Shown here one piece after another: positions 54,676-63,782 of a stretch of 64,000 bases of DNA. This DNA comes from CAYVTD01 sp964454445 (GTDB taxonomy: Bacteria; Bacteroidota; Ignavibacteria; Kapaibacteriales; UBA2268), in contig CAYVTD010000006.1 in assembly GCA_964454445.1 (NCBI GenBank), forward strand, positions 20,080 to 84,079, read 5' to 3'. The position numbers were made by a program, and so were the translations under genes. The notes beneath the pieces are model-generated. The model was not told the DNA's origin, made no database searches, and saw only the letters and a program-made list of their open reading frames with translations. Numbering within the stretch: position 1 is the stretch's first letter; every line of letters begins with the position of its first letter.

Positions 54676-55758
54676 ATGTTATTAACAAGAAGACAACTAT
54701 TAGGTTTTTTAGCAGGGGCATCACTTGGTATATCGCCGATAGCCAAAGCACAAAATTACAGAGTAATTGGCAATGTCCTTTACAATGAGGATTTAGAAGA
54801 AAAAATTGAAAGCACAAGCCACTTTGTTATACCTAAGGCGTTAAAAGAAGGCTCTCGTGTCGCAATAACATCTCCAGCTAGCCCTATAAGCATTTGGGAG
54901 CTGCGCAATTCTCTTAAAGCACTACAAAAGCTTGGTTTGAAAACGGAAATCGGAGAAACAGTAAAGAAACCTGATAAGAATTTCCGCTATCTGTCCGCTC
55001 CAGATTCGCTGCGTGCTGAGGAGTTTATGAACTTCATTAAAAGAAAAGATATTGATGCCATTTTGTGTGGCAGGGGTGGCTATGGCACATTGCGTGTGTT
55101 AAGCGGGCTTGATTTCGATGTTATACGTGAGAATCCAAAAATAATAATGGGATATAGCGATATAACCGCTCTGCTTAATGCTATCCATACAGCTTCAGGA
55201 TTGGTAACTTTCCATGGTCCCGTTGCAAATTCGAGCTTTCCAGACTATACTTTAGCCCGAATAAAAAAAGCACTTTTTTACAGTAAGGAATTTAAAGCAG
55301 AGACAGAAAAGCTTCCTAAAATGACTGTTTTAAACAAAGGCAAGGCTGTTGGCAAGATAGCAGGAGGCAATCTGTCGATGGTTGCAGCCACGATTGGCAC
55401 GCCCTATCAGATTGATACTAATGGAGCATTGATTTTGTTGGAGGAGGTGTCTGAAGAGCCATATAAAATCGACAAGATGCTTACTCAAATGCTATTGGCT
55501 GGTATGTTTGAGAATTGCACAGGCATTGGCTTCGGATATATTAAAAATTTGGACACAAGAAGAAATTTCTATCCGGGTATATCTTTTACTGTCCGTCAGG
55601 TTATTGAAGACAGAATAAAGTTGCTCGGGCTGCCCTCTTGTATTAACCTGCCTTTCGGGCATCTTGAAAACAAGTTGATTCTGCCTTTTGGCATCAAAGC
55701 CGAACTCGATTGCGACAATAAAACATTTACTATCTTAGAGCAGGCTGTCAGCCAATAA
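54676..55758 (+). CDS. LD-carboxypeptidase (S66/MccF family)
   Basis: 360 residues. The N-terminus has a twin-arginine-like TRRQLLGFLAG leader, suggesting Tat export to the periplasm. The mature enzyme has the S66 signatures ITSPASPIS, LCGRGGYGTLR, and the nucleophile S161 in MGYSDITAL, with the later LLEEVSEEPYKID (Glu) and FGHLEN (His) completing the Ser-Glu-His triad. It would trim the terminal D-alanine from muropeptide tetrapeptides during wall recycling, or cleave related peptides. It is followed 28 bp later by an HpnC-like gene. Confidence 0.92.
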   Translation: MLLTRRQLLGFLAGASLGISPIAKAQNYRVIGNVLYNEDLEEKIESTSHFVIPKALKEGSRVAITSPASPISIWELRNSLKALQKLGLKTEIGETVKKPDKNFRYLSAPDSLRAEEFMNFIKRKDIDAILCGRGGYGTLRVLSGLDFDVIRENPKIIMGYSDITALLNAIHTASGLVTFHGPVANSSFPDYTLARIKKALFYSKEFKAETEKLPKMTVLNKGKAVGKIAGGNLSMVAATIGTPYQIDTNGALILLEEVSEEPYKIDKMLTQMLLAGMFENCTGIGFGYIKNLDTRRNFYPGISFTVRQVIEDRIKLLGLPSCINLPFGHLENKLILPFGIKAELDCDNKTFTILEQAVSQ

Positions 55759-55786
55759 TAAAAATAGTTTAAGGAATGTCATAAAA

Positions 55787-56692
55787 ATGAAGTTTTCTGC
55801 ACAGGAATTAAAAGAATTATCCTCGATTGACGGAGGCAGATTTCAGATTTCCAAGCTCGAAGAGGCTTTTTTTTTCACAAAAACATTAGCTAGTTCCCAT
55901 TATGAGAATTTTCCTGTGGCGTCGCTATTTTTGCCAAAACTACAAAGACAACATATTTTCAATATTTATGCTTTTGCACGTATAGCCGACGATATAGCCG
56001 ACGAGCCGTTACCTTTAGATAAAACCGAAAGGCTAAGGATGCTCAATGGTTTGGAAACATTATTCGAAACTAACAATAACAAAAACCCTATTTTTTCCGC
56101 TCTTCATCAAACTATTATCAAACTAGGATTACCATTATTACCATTTAAAAAACTTTTGGAAGCTTTCAAGTTAGATGTCAGTTTTTGTAAACCATCGAAT
56201 ATGCAAGATTTGTTTTACTATTGTGAGAGGTCGGCTAACCCGATTGGCGAGCTTGTTCTGCGTGTATTTGGACTTTATAATGATAAAACTGCTCCTTTAT
56301 CCGATAAAATTTGCACTGCTCTACAACTAGCTAATTTTTGGCAAGATTTTTCAAGAGACATACCCAATAGTCGAATGTATATTCCAACAGAAATTTTAAA
56401 TAAGTATGATCTCAATTATGAAACAATAATTGATGAAAATAATAAAAATAAAATAAATGAAATGCTCGAAGAGCTTTACGATACAACAAGCAAGCTCTTT
56501 TTAGAGGGAAAAGCCCTTATTAACTATCTTAAACCAATTATGCTCAAATTAGAGATTGAACTGACAATAGCAGGCGGACGAGCAGTATTATCGAAAACAA
56601 GAAATTTAAAAGAAAATATCTTTGTGAAAAGACCAAAACTAAGAAAAAGTGAAATACTGGGGTTTTTTATTAAAAATTTGTTTTTTCATTAA
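55787..56692 (+). CDS. hpnC: Squalene/phytoene synthase family protein, HpnC-like
   Basis: 301 residues. Two aspartate-rich motifs are present: FARIADDIADE and LANFWQDFSRD. The SSHYENFPVASLFLP start and YCERSANPIGELVLRVFG segment are typical of HpnC, the hydroxysqualene-forming partner in bacterial squalene synthesis (HpnC-HpnD-HpnE). HpnD and HpnE are not in this window. It condenses prenyl diphosphates; product identity (hydroxysqualene versus presqualene or phytoene) is inferred from similarity. It probably shares a transcript with the carboxypeptidase gene upstream. Confidence 0.85.
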   Translation: MKFSAQELKELSSIDGGRFQISKLEEAFFFTKTLASSHYENFPVASLFLPKLQRQHIFNIYAFARIADDIADEPLPLDKTERLRMLNGLETLFETNNNKNPIFSALHQTIIKLGLPLLPFKKLLEAFKLDVSFCKPSNMQDLFYYCERSANPIGELVLRVFGLYNDKTAPLSDKICTALQLANFWQDFSRDIPNSRMYIPTEILNKYDLNYETIIDENNKNKINEMLEELYDTTSKLFLEGKALINYLKPIMLKLEIELTIAGGRAVLSKTRNLKENIFVKRPKLRKSEILGFFIKNLFFH

Positions 56693-56706
56693 TATTTTAC
56701 AAGATG

Positions 56707-56837
56707 GAGGCTGTCTCATAAGTAGTATTACTCCGAACAGACAAGGATGTCTGTTCTACCAGCTCCTATAATTTCTAGGGGGTTAGGCATCTTTGCCTGA
56801 CAAATTATATAAAAAATAATCCTTTTGAGACAGCCTC
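56707..56837. mobile_element. 131-bp MITE-like element with terminal inverted repeats
   Basis: The ends are GAGGCTGTCTCATAAG (56707-56722) and CTTTTGAGACAGCCTC (56822-56837), a 16-bp inverted repeat with one mismatch. Between them are two strong hairpins: GAACAGAC/GTCTGTTC with a 6-nt loop (56735-56756) and GTTAGGCA/TGCCTGAC with a 4-nt loop (56782-56801). There is no coding frame, so it would need a transposase in trans. A clear target-site duplication was not seen. It lies between the hpnC stop and the convergent AraC gene. Confidence 0.6.
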
Positions 56838-56858
56838 TGAAATCTTACGAATTAGCTA

Positions 56859-57851
56859 TTAAAGAGGCTTGACAGGCACGCAAATGCTGACGATATGCTT
56901 ATGCTCCGGATGCTGATTGGGGTCGTTATGATAGATTTCAAAGCAGGGGCGATCGTCGGGTTGATAACCGCTTTCGGGGAACCAACCGCCATAAACTGCT
57001 TGCCAAGCTTGCGCATATTGGTCAGCCATAATTTCAAATTTTGCAAACCCATATTTCCCGGCAGGTATTTCCATCTTTCCAATTTCACCTTCAACTTTCG
57101 TATCGGCAGGGACAGTTATACATACACTAATACGCAATTTGTCTTGATCGGTTAAATCGGGGTTATCGTGGTAGATTGTTATGAACTGAGTGTCTTCGCT
57201 AAACAGATTGCGAGGTCCAGCCCAACGGGAAAGTGCCCCGAACAGTCTGCCGAACAACGTTTCGTCCCCGGCATAAGGTCCAATGTGGCGGATGTAGGCA
57301 ACTGTCGTTGCAGGCATTTCTTTAACTTCTACATTTGCTGTTAGTTTCGTTGGTTTTTCCATTTCGAGTACCCATTTGTTTTGTTGAGAATCAGTTAATT
57401 TGACAGTGCAAAAATACTTGAAATTTTCGCCGTAATCTTTCCAAAGCTTGCTTTTCGTTTGTTGAATATTGCTATTCGATATGCGATTCTTGCTATTTGA
57501 AGATAACTTTCTTTCGCGCCACTCGCTTGGGGTAATTTCGAAATAATCTTTGAAACTCCTCGAAAAAGAAGCAGAACTGGAATAGCCTAATTCAAACGCA
57601 ATATCAGTTATAGGTTTGTTGATATTTTCATGTAAAAGAGTTGCTGCTTTTTCGATTCTTATACGCGAGATGAATTTATTGAGTGGCTCGCCAATGATGC
57701 TGCTAAAAATTCTATGAAAATGATAGGGTGAAAAATTTGCAATTTCAGATAGTTTTCTTAGGGTCAAATCGCTGTCAAGATTTCCTTCAATATAATCAAT
57801 AACGCGATTAATACGGGATTTGTATTCGCTGACCAGTGGGCTGTTTGACAT
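56859..57851 (-). CDS. AraC-family regulator with GyrI-like effector domain
   Basis: About 330 residues from the ATG at 57851, with aaagga upstream; a GTG two codons earlier is less likely. The N-terminal ~105 residues hold the two AraC helix-turn-helix motifs (LRKLSEIANFSPYHFHRIFS, ITDIAFELGYSSSASFSRSF). The C-terminal ~160 residues are a GyrI-like small-molecule-binding domain (VEVKEMPATTVAYIRHIGPY ... IPAGKYGFAKFE). This is the Rob/SoxS-like layout seen in regulators of drug response. No obvious target gene is adjacent. Confidence 0.92.
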   Translation of the reverse strand: MSNSPLVSEYKSRINRVIDYIEGNLDSDLTLRKLSEIANFSPYHFHRIFSSIIGEPLNKFISRIRIEKAATLLHENINKPITDIAFELGYSSSASFSRSFKDYFEITPSEWRERKLSSNSKNRISNSNIQQTKSKLWKDYGENFKYFCTVKLTDSQQNKWVLEMEKPTKLTANVEVKEMPATTVAYIRHIGPYAGDETLFGRLFGALSRWAGPRNLFSEDTQFITIYHDNPDLTDQDKLRISVCITVPADTKVEGEIGKMEIPAGKYGFAKFEIMADQYAQAWQAVYGGWFPESGYQPDDRPCFEIYHNDPNQHPEHKHIVSICVPVKPL

Positions 57852-57964
57852 AAACACTATTCCTTTATGATGTATTTATACAATTTATTAAATTATTGAT
57901 ACTGTTCACTTATACTCTTGGAATAATTACAACAAAGAAAGAATTTTGACATCACGACAAGCTA

Positions 57965-59707
57965 TTATCTAATAATCTCAATTCTTTGGCGTAGCGAATT
58001 AATTGGCGTTTGCAGAACAAGGAAGTAAGTTGCTGCCGGCAGACCTGCCGCACTAATAATTTTCTCATAATCACCTGCAATACAATAACCGTCAAAAATC
58101 GTTCGGATATTTTGTCCTAGAATATTAGCAAGATATAGTTTCGTGGCTCCATTTTCGATTAATGTAAACTTGATTGTTGTTTCATAAGTAAATGGGTTGG
58201 GATAATTTTGCATTAAATTTAGCTTTCCACCAACTTTGATAAGGCGTTTACCTGCCTCTTTACATATACCGTTAAGACAAAATCTGCCGTTTTTAGAATG
58301 GATCTTAATATCTTCACATTCAGAATTGAAAGCAAAAACATCGAATTCTATGTCAGTACACTCGCTATCGCCAAGGGCAGCTATAAACTCCAGTCGATTA
58401 GCCGATAAATCTGCAGCATTGATGTTAAACTCTATTTCCTGAGTGTTGCCATACGTTCTGCCTGTTGGTGTGCTGCCACTAGGTAATAAAAGAGTTTTGT
58501 TGTATTTAACTTTTGCCTTGAAATCAGTATAGCCACACTCAATAATGTTTTTCAAAACTTCAAGATTAATTGGAAATACGACTTTTTCTCCCGGTGCCGC
58601 TGATTTTTGGTCGAGCATTATCGAAATCTCCGAAGAATAGAAATCGAAACTCTTCGAAAATGATGATGAGCAACCGTAGTCGTCTGTAATTGTCAGAAAA
58701 TAATTTCCTGCTTGGTTTAAAGTTATGCTTTTAGAAGTTTCGCCTGTTGACCAGCGACAATGGTAATCATCTTCTATGTAAAAAGTTATGCTATCGCAAG
58801 GGCAGATTAAATCTGGTTTGTTGCTATGTATTTTGGTTTTTGGCAGAGGATACACTTCGACAAATACGCTATCTACATATATGCAACCAAGTCCATCTTT
58901 AACAATAAAATAATATGTCTGTGACGTATCGATGTTTACCTCAGTTTTTAATTTGGTGGGATTTGACAGCCCGTTTGTTGGAAACCAAGAAACAGAATAA
59001 GGGGATTCACCCAAAGAATAATTTCCTTGCAATTCAGCGATTTCTCCAGGGCAAATAGAAACACTTGATCCAGCAGAGGCATTTATAGTACATAAGGGCT
59101 TGAAAGAAATATCGTCAAGGGCAAAATCGTTGCCTAATGGATCTTTATTGCGATTTACAAGTTTTATAAATGCCTTGCTTGTATCTGCCGAATACCAAAT
59201 AACTGAATACTGCTTCCAATCGCAAGTTGATTCTGAAAATGTTATCGAAGAAGGGCTAACTAATTCATCGTTGATGTAAACATCCAAGATTGCTGGGGAA
59301 ACACAATAAACGCTCGAATACCAGAAAGAAAATTCGTAAGCATTGAAAGAAAAAACTCCTGTTTCCTGCCCCCAAACTGTTTTCAAAAGAGTATCATTAT
59401 CGACTATCTTCCAATTTCTTGTATCCCCATTGATAACCATCATAAAACCGGAGCCGTTGGTATGGTCGTGGCAGCCATCGAGAAAGCTAAATATCATATT
59501 TGGATTTTTCGTAATGGCAAACACCCCCTCCGGCTCGAGATTATAAGGTGAATACCTGTAATCTGTTATGAAATCGGTATATCCCTTGTCGAAATTACCA
59601 TTTAAAATAAGCTCTGTTCCATAATAAGTAGTGCTATCAGTCGCTGTACGAGCCACAACGACTGCAGACATAAATATCATTAAGACCGTAAAGATTTGTT
59701 TTTTCAT
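57965..59707 (-). CDS. Secreted protein with C-terminal T9SS type A sorting domain
   Basis: About 580 residues from the ATG at 59707, where a signal peptide starts (MKKQIFTVLMIFMSAVVVA). A carbohydrate-binding-like beta-sandwich follows (residues ~25-200: ELILNGNFDKGYTDF, WKQYSVIWYSADTSKAFI, DFALDDISFKPLC). Ig-like/SprB-type segments follow (ICPGEIAELQGNYSLGESPYS; CRWSTGETSKSITLNQAGNY). The last ~80 residues are a T9SS sorting domain (LNLMQNYPNPFTYETTIKF ... YLANILGQNIRTIF). It is exported across the outer membrane, probably to the cell surface. No catalytic domain is recognised. Confidence 0.85.
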   Translation of the reverse strand: MKKQIFTVLMIFMSAVVVARTATDSTTYYGTELILNGNFDKGYTDFITDYRYSPYNLEPEGVFAITKNPNMIFSFLDGCHDHTNGSGFMMVINGDTRNWKIVDNDTLLKTVWGQETGVFSFNAYEFSFWYSSVYCVSPAILDVYINDELVSPSSITFSESTCDWKQYSVIWYSADTSKAFIKLVNRNKDPLGNDFALDDISFKPLCTINASAGSSVSICPGEIAELQGNYSLGESPYSVSWFPTNGLSNPTKLKTEVNIDTSQTYYFIVKDGLGCIYVDSVFVEVYPLPKTKIHSNKPDLICPCDSITFYIEDDYHCRWSTGETSKSITLNQAGNYFLTITDDYGCSSSFSKSFDFYSSEISIMLDQKSAAPGEKVVFPINLEVLKNIIECGYTDFKAKVKYNKTLLLPSGSTPTGRTYGNTQEIEFNINAADLSANRLEFIAALGDSECTDIEFDVFAFNSECEDIKIHSKNGRFCLNGICKEAGKRLIKVGGKLNLMQNYPNPFTYETTIKFTLIENGATKLYLANILGQNIRTIFDGYCIAGDYEKIISAAGLPAATYFLVLQTPINSLRQRIEIIR

Positions 59708-59852
59708 TTTGCTTATCACTTTGTTCAATTATCTAATATACTAATGTAAAGTAAGAAAAGCAAAATCTATACCGAAATTTTTTATTAAAATATTCATTTG
59801 CATAAGTCAATAATTTATGTTAGTTTGCGTGTTTGTATATCATATCAGCATA

Positions 59853-59881
59853 TTGACAGACAACAGCATAATTAATATATT
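59853..59881 (+). promoter_or_regulatory. Putative promoter before the biotin-carrier gene, with direct repeats
   Basis: TTGACA (59853-59858), a 17-base spacer and TATATT (59876-59881) form a near-consensus sigma-70-type promoter; the second box also begins TATATTG, like a Bacteroidetes -7 element. The word ATATTGACAGA occurs twice (59850-59860 and 59877-59887), 27 bp apart, which could be an operator. A gaggg ribosome-binding motif and the ATG at 59903 follow. Confidence 0.4.
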
Positions 59882-59902
59882 GACAGAAAACGAGGGAAAA
59901 GA

Positions 59903-60397
59903 ATGGAACTAATCTACAAAAAAGAGCACTTTGATGCAGAAATTAAAAAATCATCTATTGGCTATGAGTTGATCTTCAATAACGAAACAATACCTTTGGA
60001 GCTTGTTACCCAATCGAGCAACGAGTTTCTTGTCGAATTAAATGGAAAAAAGAAAACAGTTTATGTAGCCGAAGACAAAAAGCGAATTTATGTTAATATC
60101 GAAGGTAAAGCCTTTAATTTCAATAAACCATCTGATGATGAGATAGATTATGAAGGAGGAAATTCCGTCAATCAAAACCGTGAAGAAATCAAAGCACCTA
60201 TGCCGGGAACAGTTATTAAAGTAATTGTTGCTGAAGGCGACAAGGTAAAGGAGGCAGATCCTTTGATAATTGTCGAAGCAATGAAGATGGAAACCACGTT
60301 ATATGCTTCTATTGACGGCGCCGTTACTTCAGTAAACACTAAAGAAAAAACTCAAGTCGATTCCGAAGATATTCTTATCGTCATCGAAAAAGTATGA
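59903..60397 (+). CDS. Biotin/lipoyl carrier protein (BCCP-like)
   Basis: 164 residues. The N-terminal ~80 residues form a beta-rich region like the BT domain at the C-terminus of propionyl-CoA/pyruvate carboxylase alpha chains. The C-terminal ~70 residues are a biotinyl domain (APMPGTVIKVIV) with the EAMKMET motif and biotinylated K128. It should carry carboxyl groups between carboxylase subunits, but no biotin carboxylase or carboxyltransferase is in the window. The stop is followed 4 bp later by a PEP/pyruvate-binding gene, so the two are surely co-translated. Confidence 0.88.
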   Translation: MELIYKKEHFDAEIKKSSIGYELIFNNETIPLELVTQSSNEFLVELNGKKKTVYVAEDKKRIYVNIEGKAFNFNKPSDDEIDYEGGNSVNQNREEIKAPMPGTVIKVIVAEGDKVKEADPLIIVEAMKMETTLYASIDGAVTSVNTKEKTQVDSEDILIVIEKV

Positions 60398-60401
60398 AAT
60401 A

Positions 60402-62753
60402 ATGAAATTATTAGATAAAAAAACAAGAAAGTTGCCTAAAAAGCCCGAATGGAAAATCATTTTGGACAATCTGATGTATCACGACCAGACAATGCTATAT
60501 CGCATTTGTATGAAAATGATTATCCACCTCGACAAGATAAAAGCTAAAGAGATCTATGAATTAATGGATACAATCAATCCTGGCAGTAGTGGACATCAAC
60601 TCGATTTTGAGCAAACTTTAGGTACTAACTGGCCTAAGCCTATTGCACAAAGGGAAATAGACCGGGAAATAGTTGATAAGGTTTTCAACATAGCCGACCA
60701 ATACATAGAAGATGACAAGCTGACCGAACTACTGCGCTCCTGGATATACCGGGAACAAACGAGTTTTCTATCGATGGTACTTGAGAAAAGGCATGCCCCA
60801 TTGGCAGAAGTAGTCGATTCGCTGAAACGATTTTTCAACATATCCATTAAATCAATTCCTCTCACTCAGGATGAAAAAATCGGCTTGCGCGTTTTTCTTA
60901 TTTATCGCCTTCTATCTGAAAATTTGCAATATATCAATATAGCCAAGAAATATATTAAGTTAAAATCAATCAGCAAGCTGCTAGACCACACAATCGGACC
61001 AGCTCAAGGCAATGGTAAACTTGGCGGGAAAAGTGCCGGCTGGATTTTAGCTCAGAACATTCTCGAATCGAAGAAAAAAACTAATCCATTATTTGCAAAT
61101 GTCAATTACCCGCGTAGTTGGTTTATAACTTCCGATCAAATTCTCGATTTTATGCACTATAATGCACTCGAGGAATTTGTGTTTACAAAGTACCAATCGG
61201 TAGATGAAATCAGGCAAGTATATCCTTTTTTAGAATATATTTTCAAGCACTCCCATTTTCCTCCCGATACCCGATATGCTCTGAATATGATTCTTGACGA
61301 TATCGAAGACAGACCAATTATTGTCCGCTCTTCGAGTTTGCTCGAAGACAGCTTCGAGGCAGCTTTCAGTGGGAAATACAAAAGCTTGTTCCTTTCCAAT
61401 AAAGGTAGCAAGGAGGAGCGAATGAACGACCTGACAAATGCAATCAAAGAAGTTTACGCAAGCACCCTTGGTCCTGACCCCATTGCCTATAGAAAAGAAA
61501 ACGGTTTCATCGACTTTCGCGAAGAAATGGGTATATTAATAATGGAAGTTGTTGGCTCACAGGTTGGCAAATATTTTTTCCCTTGTTATGCCGGTGTAGC
61601 TTTTAGCACCAACGAGTTCCGCTGGTCTCCCCGTATTAACCGCCAAGATGGTGTTGTCAGATTGGTTACCGGGCTCGGTACAAGAGCAGTCGATAGAACA
61701 ATAAATGATTATCCGCTACTTTTTTCACCAGGTCAGCCTAATTTGAAAGTAAATAATTCTTATCAGGACAAGGTTCGTTATTCTCAAAGATATGTTGATG
61801 TAATTAACCTCGAAACAAAAAATTTTGAAACTATCGAATTTGATGAATTAATCAATGACATTGGCGGCTATTTCCCGGATATCGAAAAAGTCGTTTCTTT
61901 CGATAGAGGAGGCACTCTTGTTGACCCAGTGAGCCATCTTTCTGAATTTAAGAATGAAAATCTTGTTGTAACTTTCAATAAACTGCTCGGAAACACATCT
62001 TTTATAGACACGATTAAAGATATATTGAAAGAACTCGAGAAAGCAATAGGCAGGCCCGTAGATATTGAGTTTGCTTGCAATGATAGCAAGTTCTATCTTT
62101 TACAATGTCGTCCCCAGAGTAGTTTTTCAGCCGAAAACATGGTTAAATTGCCTGTAAACATCCCATCTGAGCTAATTGTCTTTAATGCTAATAAATATGT
62201 AAGCAATGGCTTGGTCGAAAACATCAGATTTGTTGTCTTTGTCGATTCTGATAAATACAAGGAATGTAAAACACGCGAGGAAATGCTCGATATTGGCAAG
62301 GCAATCGGCGAACTTAACCGCATACTTCCAAAACGGGAATTTATCCTGATTGGGCCAGGAAGATGGGGAAGCAGAGGGGATATCAAACTTGGTGTGCCTG
62401 TTACATATAGCGATATTAACAATAGCGCTATGTTGATAGAAGTTGCCAAGGAAAAAGATGGATATATGCCCGAACTTTCTTTCGGTACACATTTCTTTCA
62501 AGATCTTGTAGAGTCAAATATTAAATATTTGCCTTTGTTTCCGGACGAGAATAAAACGGTTTTCAATTCCGATTTCTTTTATAAATTGGAAAATGCAATA
62601 AAACAATATATATATTGTAATGAGAATCAGGAATCAGTGATACGATTAATTGATATTGCTGATTTTAACAGCGGAGCTACTTTAAGTATTTATATGGACG
62701 GTGAAAAAAACAAAGCTGTTGCATTTATTAAAAACCATAGTAATAGTTATTAA
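60402..62753 (+). CDS. PEP/pyruvate-binding (PPDK N-terminal-like) protein
   Basis: 783 residues. An N-terminal helical region (1-200) precedes an ATP-grasp nucleotide-binding domain like that of pyruvate phosphate dikinase/PEP synthase: GGKSAG at 208-213, VRSSSLLEDSFEAAFSG (R309) and the domain-end motif LLQCRPQSS (567-575). The swivelling phosphohistidine domain and the TIM-barrel of true PPDK are missing. A C-terminal conserved region (GPGRWGSRGDIKLGV ... FGTHFFQDLVESN) follows. It could bind or phosphorylate an unknown acceptor. Adjacent to a biotin carrier, it may link PEP/pyruvate and carboxylation metabolism; that is speculation from context. Confidence 0.8.
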   Translation: MKLLDKKTRKLPKKPEWKIILDNLMYHDQTMLYRICMKMIIHLDKIKAKEIYELMDTINPGSSGHQLDFEQTLGTNWPKPIAQREIDREIVDKVFNIADQYIEDDKLTELLRSWIYREQTSFLSMVLEKRHAPLAEVVDSLKRFFNISIKSIPLTQDEKIGLRVFLIYRLLSENLQYINIAKKYIKLKSISKLLDHTIGPAQGNGKLGGKSAGWILAQNILESKKKTNPLFANVNYPRSWFITSDQILDFMHYNALEEFVFTKYQSVDEIRQVYPFLEYIFKHSHFPPDTRYALNMILDDIEDRPIIVRSSSLLEDSFEAAFSGKYKSLFLSNKGSKEERMNDLTNAIKEVYASTLGPDPIAYRKENGFIDFREEMGILIMEVVGSQVGKYFFPCYAGVAFSTNEFRWSPRINRQDGVVRLVTGLGTRAVDRTINDYPLLFSPGQPNLKVNNSYQDKVRYSQRYVDVINLETKNFETIEFDELINDIGGYFPDIEKVVSFDRGGTLVDPVSHLSEFKNENLVVTFNKLLGNTSFIDTIKDILKELEKAIGRPVDIEFACNDSKFYLLQCRPQSSFSAENMVKLPVNIPSELIVFNANKYVSNGLVENIRFVVFVDSDKYKECKTREEMLDIGKAIGELNRILPKREFILIGPGRWGSRGDIKLGVPVTYSDINNSAMLIEVAKEKDGYMPELSFGTHFFQDLVESNIKYLPLFPDENKTVFNSDFFYKLENAIKQYIYCNENQESVIRLIDIADFNSGATLSIYMDGEKNKAVAFIKNHSNSY

Positions 62754-62900
62754 AACACTTACAAATTTTTAATATTTATTAAAAACATAGCTTTTTTATT
62801 ATTTTAAAAAAAAATTTATTAAATTCTCATTTATTTTCTTTTAATTAAAGATTTTATTGTTTAATTTAATACATTAGTAGCATAGCAAAAAGCATAATCT

Positions 62901-63779
62901 ATGTCAGTGATAAACGCTTTAATAGAAACACAGGAGTTTGCCACTTTGCCGCCGGTTGCAGCAAGGATACTTAAGTTATTGGAAGACGATAATATTGACA
63001 TTCGCGACCTGTCAAAAATAATCGAGGCAGATGCACCTTTAACTCTTAAACTGCTCCGTGTTGCAAACTCGCCTTTATATGCTACCCACACTGAAATAAA
63101 CTCTATTCAGCAGGCAATAATCATTCTTGGGCTAAACCGCTTGACCAACATTGTCCTCGGTGTTTCCATTTTTTCAAGGTTCTTGATTAGTTCGCAAAAG
63201 CAAGCTGCTGAGCTTATGGAAAAATTTTGGTGGCATTCCTCCTGTACTGGTATTGTTGCCAAATCGCTTGCTAATAAAATCAAAAAGCAATTCAAAGAAG
63301 TAGAGTTCATAGGCGGCTTGCTCCACGACATAGGTAAATTGGTAATGCTTCAGTTCGATTCGAAAAGATATTTTGAAGTAGTCGAAATCATCGAAAAAGA
63401 AAAAATAAGCGACTTGGAAGCAGAAATGAAAGTCTTCGGGGTTACACACTTAGACGTCGGGCAAAAAATTAGTGAGCTTTGGAAACTACCTCATGAGCTT
63501 TGCACTATCATTTCCAATCACCATTCGCCAAGCTCACTTAATTCCAATAGAGCTGTTGTTTCTGTCGTTCGCACAGCCGATTTGTTATGTGAGATTTGGG
63601 GGGCTGGTTTTTTTGAAGGAATTGAATCTATCGAATTTGCAAAGCAGGAGTCATGGCTTTTGCTTTGCAACGAATTTCCCGAGCTTAATCAACTTGATGT
63701 CGAAGTATTTACCTTCGAGCTCGAAAAAGATTTCAAGAATTCTTCTGAATTCCTCAATATGATCATATCTGAAAAATAA
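62901..63779 (+). CDS. HDOD-domain signalling protein
   Basis: 292 residues, mostly a single HDOD domain: EFATLPPVAARILKLLEDD, IIEADAPLTLKLLRVANSPL and the HD-like GGLLHDIGKLVM, followed by LPHELCTIISNHHSP. HDOD proteins are catalytically divergent HD-fold modules that often sit in two-component and c-di-GMP networks as output or regulator proteins. No receiver or GGDEF domain is attached. It ends just before a convergent T9SS cargo gene (3 bp between stops). Confidence 0.9.
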   Translation: MSVINALIETQEFATLPPVAARILKLLEDDNIDIRDLSKIIEADAPLTLKLLRVANSPLYATHTEINSIQQAIIILGLNRLTNIVLGVSIFSRFLISSQKQAAELMEKFWWHSSCTGIVAKSLANKIKKQFKEVEFIGGLLHDIGKLVMLQFDSKRYFEVVEIIEKEKISDLEAEMKVFGVTHLDVGQKISELWKLPHELCTIISNHHSPSSLNSNRAVVSVVRTADLLCEIWGAGFFEGIESIEFAKQESWLLLCNEFPELNQLDVEVFTFELEKDFKNSSEFLNMIISEK

Positions 63780-63782
63780 TTC

